From contig CM077643.1 in the NCBI GenBank assembly GCA_039707465.1, positions 201,401,605 to 201,465,604 on the forward strand: DNA of 64,000 nucleotides, read 5' to 3'. This DNA comes from Rhabdophis nuchalis (lineage: Eukaryota; Chordata; Lepidosauria; Squamata; Natricidae). This document shows positions 10,501 to 21,400 of the stretch, one piece after another. A program made the position numbers and the translations under genes. Under the pieces are notes generated by a model, which was not told the DNA's origin, did no database searches, and worked only from the letters and a program-made list of their open reading frames with translations. Within the stretch, counting starts at the first letter, position 1, and each line of letters opens with the position of its first letter.

Positions 10501-13500
10501 ACAGTACTAATCCAGTGGGATGGATATGCATATTGTTCACTAAGAAAGAGTATAGCTAGTTTATTTATGATGGTTTTATATGGATAAACAAAAGGAAATA
10601 TATACTGATATATAAAAATAGCACATCTATTTTACTATGAATATTATGAAACAGTCACCTATTCAAGAATTTAAACTAACTGTAAAACATGTATCTTCAG
10701 TTTTACAAAGAGAAGGATATATGGAGTCTTTCTTTTGCTTGTTTGTACCTGGGTAAAAATTAATGATATGTAAAGAGATTTTTTTAATGTTATTTATTTG
10801 TGCCTTTGAGTCAATGTTGAATCCTGACAAGAGCCTGCACAAATCCCCACAGTTTACTTGCAAAATTTAAGAACTGGTTTGCCATTATATCTTTCCTAGA
10901 CCCAACAGAGAAGGGCTGTCCCAAGGTCACCCAGCTAGCTTCTTGCTTAACTCAGGACTAGAATTCAGTCTCCCAGTTTCTAGACTGATGCCTTAACACT
11001 TCTTAATTAGTTCTTAAAACATACTTGAAATGTCTTAAACATCAATGCAAATGTTTAATAAATGCTGATATTCTGGAATTATTTGTTTATGTATATTCCA
11101 TTATTATTTTTAGAAATATTTTAAGGTGGCAAACATACCTAGTACTCCTTATTCCTTCTATTTTCCCCACAACAATAATTCTGTGACTTATGTTGGGGTG
11201 CAAGAGAGTGACTGGGCCACTAGCATTCACAATCTCCTGGTTTCTAGCCTGGTGCCTTAACCACAATTTCCATACAGAACTAAATATATGATTCAGTAGA
11301 ATGTTTCATCAATAAGGCCGTGGAATTCTTCTGAAGAAATCCTAGCATATTTTTCTTTTCGAAATTTAGAAATCAAGTTTGCGTGTAAAGCAGGCCAACA
11401 CAAAGAAATGGATATGAAAACATTTTCCATAGCTGCGGCCACCACTGTTTTGTTCAATTAGCCATCTTTGTCTCAACAGAATCAATAGGGAACAGGAAGA
11501 GTTATGGGGGAACTCAATTGCAGGAGTCTATAAATGGTGTGCTAGCATTATTTGTAGTGATTCTCCTCTGCTGCAATCAAATGATTCTCAGTGTTTACAG
11601 GTTATTTTAAAAGTTAAAACATTTGTGTGAATTTGAAACCAATCAAAACAGTCATAACAATAAAGCCAGTCAACAGGTTAGCTCTACATAAGAACCAAAG
11701 AGAACACACATGTATCCACACATACCCACACAAAAACCAAAAAAGCAAGATGGCATCAGGGAAAGACTCAAAGAAAGCCCCTCCAAAGCAACCCAGGTTT
11801 TAGGCTTCTAGAAAACTGACAAGGAGGGGGCCAACCTGACACCCTTCAGGTGGTTGCTTTATAGTATTGGTGATGCCACAGAACTGCAGTGCTGCCCATT
11901 CAACTCTTGGAAATGTGGAATTATGAGAAGTGATTGAAACAGAAGATCCAGAAGGTAAGTTACGTTAGCATCAAGACAAAGTTTGGCATTAGATATGTAT
12001 GCTTTTATTCATGAACAGTAGCTGAGTTCTCAGAGTAGGATTATAGGAAAAGTAAAATATGCAGTGAAGATGGTCATACCTTCTCTAACACTTCCTTAAC
12101 TGCCTCATTTGTTAGTTTTTCATATGTTAAAGAACACTCTTCAATCACAAGCCTGGGTTGTCTTGATTCTCTCACTGGTGGATTCTTGTGACTAAAACAC
12201 AGAAAGAAAGCAGCCTTTGTTGAAATTTGACAGGTCTTGTGCAAAATACTAGCAAGCAAAACTTTTTTCATTCCCAAAAATTATAAACTGAATGTTGCCA
12301 ACTCTCTGGTTTGGGTAGCTTTTCCGTTATTCTTGATTCTTTTGCCCAAACATGTTGCTGGGAACAGAACTGAATTACCCATTGAGCAACCTTGTTTACA
12401 TTTCACTTAAATACTAAATATTTTTCTGCTAAAATATGCAAGTAAAAATATGTGAGTTAAAAAGCAAACTTCCTTCAGATATTTAAGAGATTTCACTGAT
12501 TGTATTTTAAATGTAATGCAAACCTGGTGAGGGTAAGATTGAGAGGCTTAATTTGAATTAAAAATGCATTACATTTTTGTAAAGGCTCTGGGGTCAGAGC
12601 TGTGTGTATGTGCAAGGTATGCAGGAATTTGGGCATATTAAGAATGTTGTTGAGGATTAGAATTTGGAGGTTTTGGCGCAAACTATTTGGTTAAGTTAGG
12701 AATAGGATAGAGATATGGCAGCCAGTTTTTAGACACCATGAAGCAGAACCTCCCCAAGTTAGCCCAAATTAAGCAGAGTATGGGGGAGGTAGACCTGTCT
12801 AGTGGCCTGGAAGTTATTAGAGGTCTTTGACTGCCAAGACTCCCAGAGCTGCAGCAGAGAAATCTGGAGTGGCCTCCCTAGCTGAGTAGTTTAAATCTGG
12901 GGCTGAGTACACAGGCTTATTGTTCTGAGAGACTTCAAATTGTCATCCCTGAATGTGAATTTGGAAGCAACTCAGGAGTTTATGGTCACCAAGCCAATCA
13001 TCAACTTGACTAAGTTATCTCTGGCCTGACTCCTCAGAGGTCGGTCCTCTCGCCCCTCCTGTTCAACACATATATAAAGCCGCTGGGCGAGATCATCCGT
13101 GGTTTTGGGGTGGGATACCATCTGTACGCTGATGACACCCAGCTGTACATATCCACCCCAGACCACCCCAACGATGACGCCGAGGTGCTGTCCCGGTGTT
13201 TGGAGGCCGTACGGATCTGGATGGGTAATAACAAACTCAAGCTCAACCCGTCCAAGACTGAGTGGCTATGGTTTCCGGCACCCCGGTTCAGCCAGATTAC
13301 TCCAACTCTAGCCATTGGGGGCGAAACACTGGCCCCCGTGGAGAGGGCGCGCAATTTGGGTGTCCTCCTGGACTCCCGGCTGTCTATGGAGGACCATGTG
13401 GCAGCCGTGGCCAGGGGGGCGTTTCATCAGGTATGCCTGATGCGCCAATTGCGCCCCTTACTGGACCGAGCTGCCCTCCGCACAGTCACTCAAGCTCTCG

Positions 13501-16500
13501 TGACATCCCGACTCGACTACTGTAATGCTCTCTACATGGGGCTTCCCTTGAGGTGCACTCGAAAGCTACAGTTAGTCCAGAATGCAGCCGCGCGGATGAT
13601 TACGGGAGCCTCTAGATGCTCCCATATAACACCAATCCTGCGCGAGCTGCACTGGCTTCCTGTGGCCTTTCGGGTGCGCTTCAAGGTTCTGACGACCATC
13701 TTTAAAGCGCTCCATGGCTCGGGGCCTAGTTATATGCGAGACCGTCTCCTGCCCCATACATCCGTTCGGCTGATCCGCTCCCACAGAGAAGGCCTTCTCA
13801 GGGTGCCGTTGGCCGGACAATGCCGACTGGCGACACCCAGGGGAAGAGCCTTCTCTGTGGCAGGCCCTGCCCTTTGGAACGACCTACCCCCTGAATTGCG
13901 TACCATCTCGGACCTCCGCCTCTTCCGCCAGTGTCTAAAGGCACATCTCTTTCAGCAAGCCGGCCTAGCCTAACCTCCGGTCGGGCCTATTTTAGTTTTT
14001 AAACTGGGGATTTTAATTTGGTTTTTAGCATAGGATTGCAATTTAATATGTTTTTAAATTTTGTATTTATTGTTTTGTATGTTTTTAAATTCCTGTGCGC
14101 CGCCCTGGGTCTTTCGTGGAGAAGGGCGGGATATAAATGTGATTAAAATTAAAATTAAATTAATTAAATGTGTAGGGGGGGAGGTGTTATATATCATACC
14201 TGCTTTTTATTTCAGAACTGTGGCAACATTGGGGTATAACAGCCACTCCCTTGCCTTGGACAGATCACTCCCTGTTGACCTTGGAGCAGGAAAGTAGGAC
14301 CTATTTAATTGGTCCACTCCAGGCATCTGATGGATTCTTTTGGATTCCATCCAAAATGAAACTTGGGGTTATTCTTAGGGTTCTGGTTTTACTGAGGCCT
14401 TTACAACTTGTAACAAGAGGATGATAATAGTCTTGGATTCAGTAGGACCTGTGCAGTTTTGTTACACTTGTGGAGCTTGGAGAATCCTCATTAGTTTTCA
14501 GAGGAACCCCAGGTTACGTAGCAACATTAAATATTTATAGAGTTCTGCTTGATGAATGTGAAAAGTGAGTCCAACTGAGATAATGAATTGGATAATTTCA
14601 ATCTATCTTTCAATTTTCCCTTTAAAAAAAATACTTGGTTTGTAGCTCGGTTTGTACTCGGGGCCTAGCTACATACGAGACCGCCTCCTGCCCCATACAT
14701 CCCTTCGACCGATCCGCTCCCACAGAGAGGGCCTTCTCCGGGTACCGTCGACCAGGCAATGCCGGTTGGCGACGCCTAGGGGAAGGGCCTTCTCTGTGGC
14801 GGGCCCAGCCCTCTGGAACGACCTACCCTCCGAACTATGCACCACCTTGGACCTCCGCCTCTTCCGCCAACGTCTCAAGACTTATTTATTCCAACAAGCT
14901 GGCCTAGCATAACCCCCGTTTTCTGACTTTTAAATGTGGATAAATTTTAAATTTTTAGGGTTTTAAAATGGGTTTTAGCACGGGAATAATTTAATAGTTT
15001 TTTAATGATATATTTTTGTATTTTGTATGGTTTTTAATATTGCCTGTGCGCCGCCCTGGGTCCTTGCAAGGAGAAGGGCGGGGTATAAATTTAATAAAAT
15101 AAATAAAATAAATAAATAGCTCCAGACAAAAAGGGCCTTCATCATGACAAACAGCTGTCACTGTTTGCGATCCACCAAAATGACACAAGAAATAAATGGC
15201 TGACTGCTAAATCAGAAGATGATTGTTTTCTAACAATTGGTTAAATTTAAAGATTTGAAGCTTAAGAAGCTAACAGTAAGGAAATGTTACTGTCTTGTCC
15301 TACATTGTTTATGAAGTGCAGATAGCTGTGGAGAGGACAGGACTAGAAACTTTTATCCTGTGAAATGCTTTAAGTTAACATTTTAAGGTTTAAGTAGAGC
15401 TTATATATTCATTATCCTGAGCTTTAACAACATTTAACATCTCACACTCACATTTAGATAATGTAACACCTAGAAAAACATTTTTTAGCTATGTTGAAAT
15501 ATTTCAGAAGAGTTTCAAGAGTTGATCCTGAATGAGTTCAATAAATTAAAATTGTAAGTAGCTCTTAAGAAGAATACATTTAGAACTAATACTTGTGGTC
15601 TTTTTGTTATATATCATAATATTAATATGTCAATAATAAAGATAAGAATATTATGTTAGTTTTAGTGTTACAAATATACATTAAGGTCATATAGGGTATT
15701 TTCTTACAATGTTGTTCTGTTTCTGGATAGTTTCCTCCTATTTAAGAATACTACAGTTCTCATGCTGAGAAAATATATGAGGAGAAAGGAATATTGTGTA
15801 TATAAAAGTAATAAAGATGGGGTAAAATGTAATAAATAAATAAATATAATAACCCTATAAAGGGCAACTTGCAGTTCTGATCATGCTTTCAAAAGTAATC
15901 AGCCTCTCCCTCAATAGTCTGCTTGTAGAGCAGGATGAGGAGAGAGTAAAAAGAACAAAGAGGTTGTTAAAAAAAATGAATCAGGGCCAGAAAAGGGGCT
16001 TGTTAGTAAGAAGACAAGAAAAACTGAGATGTTTCTCAAGATGCTTATAGCTACTTTTGGCTCAGGTGTTTTAACAGTTTTAGAATAAGCCAACAATTGG
16101 GACCCAAACAGACTGACATCAGAGAATGCAGCCTTGGACAAGTAAAATAATGCCCAATTTCCTACAATAGAAATTTTAGTTAGGTAAAAATGTACAAATA
16201 TATGAACTGATATCCACCTATTATATAAGAATATGTAAAAGGCTACTTAAAATTGATTTCACAAAGCCTATTTTTCTAGCTTGCTTTTCCTATCAGTACC
16301 TAATGTTCTGTGTGTACTATGTTTAAGTTCAGCTTCAGTTTTAAGCAATTCTTCATTGGAGATTTAATTTAAGAATCTCAGAAGTATAGCTGGAAAGTCA
16401 CATTGTTGGTTACAATTACAGTACCAACTATTAAATAGCTAAAGGTTATCAAATGTGTTTCTGCATAAACTTTCATGGGCTGGATATAACTTCCTCAGAT

Positions 16501-18423
16501 GCATAAAAAATTATCTCCACTAACAAATATGCACAGGCAAGGATACAAAGAGAACAAAAATGTCAGAAGGAAATAAAAGGTGTACTATTTTAGTTCTATT
16601 TCTACCTTCCATCCCTCTCCCCCATTTCTCATTTCTAAAGAGAGAAACTCCATAGTATGTCTAGTGGAAACGATTTCATCTCCCAAAGTTTCTGTCATAA
16701 TAAATGGGCTAAAAGTACCTGTGACTTAATTACATGTTATGTCTTTGAATGCAAGGATTTTCTATATGAAAGAGCCATCAAAGTCTCATCAATACACTAT
16801 GGAGGATGGAGAGGATATTATTTTTGCAAGTCTCCTGAGTTGAACAGCTATTTGCATGGGGAATAAACTGCAGTTTAATGCAATATCTAATTTGGTTCTA
16901 AGATGCAACAAAGTTATGATGTGGCTGTCATAATAATGGTTTTACTCTTAAAGCAGGGAACATTTTTTTCAATGAAAAAAAATACAAAAGCTTGCTGGAA
17001 TTTAAGCATTTCTTGTATGGCATACCTGGATTTGAGACGCACAAGCACAACTCGATAGATGTGACTTGCTGGAAAATGCCTTCTTTGTCCAGGTGACAGT
17101 AAAACAGGATGAATAGCTCCTACCACATATCCTTTATTATAATACTCCTCCACGTTCTTTGCAATATCCAAAACAGAGCATATTTTGATAATTTCTGGAT
17201 TTGAGATAACTAAAAGGATTAAAACAAAAGAAACAAGTGATATAGAATTCAAACATTTAAAACAACGTTTTATAAAGATTAAGTTGTACAGTTGTACAAT
17301 AATGCATTATCACTAGAGGGGTCCACTATTCACTAACTATTCACTTCAGATATTTACTAAGAATATCTGCCTCCCAAATTCCTGCTGCCCTGCCTCATCA
17401 TAGTGCTCCTGGGTGGGATATGTGAGCAATCAGGATTGGATGCTAACAGTACATACACCTAGGGTCACACAAGGTGTGAAGATCATTTCATATTGCCAGA
17501 AAGAGAAGCCAAGTCCAAGAAAAATAGAAATTTCAGAAAAGAACTTAACAAATAATTTCAGAGAGCTGTTGTAGGAGAAAAGAAGCAATATTTCAATCAA
17601 TCAATCAATTTACTAAGAAAAAACTACTTTAAAAAACATAGCATTGCATGTGGCTTCTATTACTATGGCAGTAACAGAATATAGGGACTTAAGTGTTGAA
17701 CTATTAATAGTTATAATAACAGGTACAGGGAGAAAGTTAAACAAATTATATTTGTTGTGGCTGCAATACTAACACACTTATTAAATTATTAAGTGATTTT
17801 TAAGATGGAAGTTTATATCACAATAGATTTTGGCCTATATATATTGTACATCTGAAGTAGGTATTTGTTTCTATTATACACACTCAAGGAGTTTGAATAG
17901 ACACTAGAGCCTTACCAGATATGTAGTTCTGCTTTTGACATCAGTCACTGTCCAACTATTTTCAAGCTTTGTAATAATGTGATGTTAAAAAAAAACTGGA
18001 AAGAAAGCATACTGGCATTCTGTTCTTAATAGGAAGCTTGCATTTATAAATAGCAGAATGTTTTCACCTCTCAGTATAACCAATAATGTATAGCACAACT
18101 AGAGGAATTCTAAAATAAAGAAGCTAGCAATAATTGCAGTTTTCTTCACCTTTCCTACCACTATCAATCAAATATGAAGGAAAGAGAAAAAGAAAGCAAC
18201 CCCAACAATTAGTTTTAGTCTCATGTTGTTTCTAGAGTCTTCATACTTAACCTTACCATCTCAGATTCTACTGCTGGATTTCATTGCCTCCATGTTTGCC
18301 CCAAAAGGAGTCTCCATTGAATTTTGCCTAGTTGCCAGAAATGGAAAGGGCCTCCCAGTAGCAATAGGACAAGATGGGATCCAACTGTCTATTTCATTAT
18401 GATATATGATTGAAAAATGGCAA

Positions 18424-18493
<70 letters not shown>

Positions 18494-21400
18494 TGGTTTA
18501 TTCGGGTCTTTTCCCATGTACGATTAAAAGTATCTTGGCAACGTTTCGACGTATATATATCTCAACTCAGTTACCAAAGTAACTGCATAAAATTGCTAAC
18601 AGTTGTTTGAATTATTAACAATATGATTATTTTTTACAAGAAATAATCTCCATCAAAGTACTTTTATAATCCTGAAAATATACATATTTAAATCTACCGT
18701 GCTACCAATTAAAATAAAATAGTGTGATTTAAAACACATGCCAAATGCACAGTTATAACTAATATAGTTGCATTTAATTTTAGACAATCAAACATGAAAC
18801 TCAGAGTATTTGTTACTATTTTTCTCCTCATAATGAACAAAAGTTGTTTCATCTAAAACCAAATAAAAATGTTAAAAAGCTAACATGTAGTTCAGTGGTA
18901 CTGTATAACACTTGGGCGTATAACACTTGGTACTGTATAACACTTGCTTGGGCCAATACCTGAGACTCTGACCCGCGACTCGACTGAGGACCTAGTGGCT
19001 GCTTGGAATAATGTGGCCACGGGGGCCCTGGACCGGGTTGTGCCCCTCTGGCCTCTTACCCGGCGCCGAACTACCCTGGCTCCCTGGTTCTCTTAGGAGC
19101 TGAGGGTGATGAAGCATCAGAAGAGATGCCTAGAGAGTGGTTGGAGGGCCACCCGTTCCGAATCTGACCGGACACTGGTAAGGTCGCATTTGAAGACCTA
19201 TCTAGTGGCGATAAAAGCGGTGAAACATAATTTATTTATTTATTTATTTATTTTATTAAATTTATACCCCGCCCTTCTACTTGTTAGGACCCAGGGCGGC
19301 GCACAGGCATTATTAAAACCACAAAATACAATATCAATTAAAATATATTAAATTAATTAGACCCGTGCTAAAACCCATGTTAAAACCATACCAAATTAAT
19401 TTATTTTTAAAAAGTCAGAAGTGGGGGCTATCCTAGGCCGGCTTGTTGGAATAGATATGTCTTAAGACGTTGGCGGAAGAGGCGGAGGTCCGCTGACGGC
19501 ACCCGGAGAAGACCCTCTCTGTGGGAGCAGATCGGACGAAGGGATGTATGGGGCAGGAGGCGGTCTCGTATATAGCTAGGCCCCGAGCCATGGAGCGATT
19601 TAAAGATGGTCGTCAACACCTTGAAGCGCACTCGGAAGGCCACAGGCAGCCAGTGCAGCTCGCGCAGGAGAGGTGTTACGTGGGTTTGCCTTGAGGCACC
19701 CATAATCACCCACGCGGCCGCATTCTGTACTAACTGTAGCTTTCGAGTGCACCTCAAGGGGAGCCCCATGTAGAGAGTGTTACAGTAATCCAGCTGGGAT
19801 GTCACAAACGCTTGAGTGACTGTGCGAAGGGCTCCCCGGTCCAGTAAGGGGCGCAACTGGCGTATCAGGCGTACCTGATAGAACGCCCCCCTGGCCACGG
19901 CCGCCACATGGTCCTCCATGGACAGCCGAAAATCCAGGAGGACGCCCAAGTTGCGCGCCTTCTCCACGGGGGCCAGTTGTTCGCCCCCAATGGCCAGTGT
20001 TGGACTTATCTGGCTGAACCGGGGTGCCGGAAACCACAGCCACTCGGTCTTGGACAGGTTGAGTCTGAGTTTGTTACTACCCATCCAGATCCGTACGGCC
20101 TCCAGACACCGGGACAGCACCTCGACGGCATCGTTTATTTCTTTTTCTTTTTCTCCGCTCTTATCGCACCTGCAGATAACCACCCTGTTTAGGGTGACCC
20201 GTTCCCTTCTTTACCAGAGGGCGTGGGATGCCCCCTTACAGGGTCGTGCAGAGGAATTTGGGTGTTATGTGCACGATAAAATTGATCAGATCCACGACGA
20301 GTTGGCTTCCGACTGGACTAGTTCAGACGGGCTGGCGGTGGTAGGTCCTGAGTCTGTCATCTGATCCTGTGACTCCTGAGGACATGGACAGGTTGCTGGG
20401 GCGGCTGAACGCCACCACATGTTTATTGGACCCGTGTCCCTCCTGGCTAGTACTGCCCTCCCGGGAGGTTACACAAGGCTGGCTTCAGGGAATTGTTAAC
20501 GCTTCTTTGAGTGAGGGGTTTCTGCTGGCCGCCTTGAAAGAGGCGGTGGTGAGACCCCTCGTCAAGAAGCCCTCCCTGGACCCGGCTGTGTTGGCCAACT
20601 ACGGTCAAGTCTCCAACCTTCGATTTCTTGTGAAGGTTGCTGAGAGTGTGGCGGCGCGACAGCTCCCTCAGCACCTGGAGGAAACTGTCTATCTGGACTC
20701 GCGCCATTCCGGCTTCTGGCCCAGGCACAGCACAGAGACGGCATTGGTCGCGTTGGTGGATGATCTCTGGAGGGCCCAGGATAGGGTTTATTCCTCTATC
20801 CTGGTCCTATTAGATCTCTCAGTGGCTTTTGATACCATCGACCATGGTATCATGTTGCGCCGGCTGGAGGGGTTGGGGGTGGGGGGCACCGTTTTACAGT
20901 GGTTCTCCTCCTACCTCTCTGACCGGTCACAATTTGTGTTGGCAGGAGAGCAGAGGTCGACATCAAGGTGCCTCACTTATGGGGTACTATAGGGGTCGCT
21001 CCTCTCGCCTCTCCTGTTCAACATCTATATGAAGCCGTTGGGTAAGATCATCCGTGGTTTTGGGGTAGAGTTCCATCAGTACGCTGATGACACTCAGCTG
21101 TACATCTCTACCCCGGACCACCCCAACGATGCCGTGGAAGTGATGTTCCTGTGTCTGGAGGCCATGCGAGTCTGGATGGGGAGAAACAGGCTCCGACTCA
21201 ACCCATCCAAGACCGAGTGGCTGTGGCTTCTGGCGTCACAATATAGCCAGGTGATGCCATCTCCGGCTATTGGGGGCGAATCACTGGCTCCCACAGAGAG
21301 GGCCCGCAACTTGGGCGTCCTCCTGGACTCTTGGCTGTCATTGGAAGATCATTTGACAGCCGTGGCCAGGGGGGCTTTTTATCAGGTTCACCTGATACGC

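Larger units (their letters stand above)
10484..12079 (-). other. RFTN2 intron 3
   Basis: GT-AG intron starting gtatga. It holds two degraded tRNA-derived SINE pieces (annotated) and otherwise nothing recognised. Confidence 0.8.
12192..17025 (-). other. RFTN2 intron 2
   Basis: GT-AG intron of 4.8 kb starting gtatgc. It contains two antisense L2-like LINE copies (13025-14168 and 14646-15118). The remaining sequence is AT-rich with nothing recognised. Confidence 0.85.
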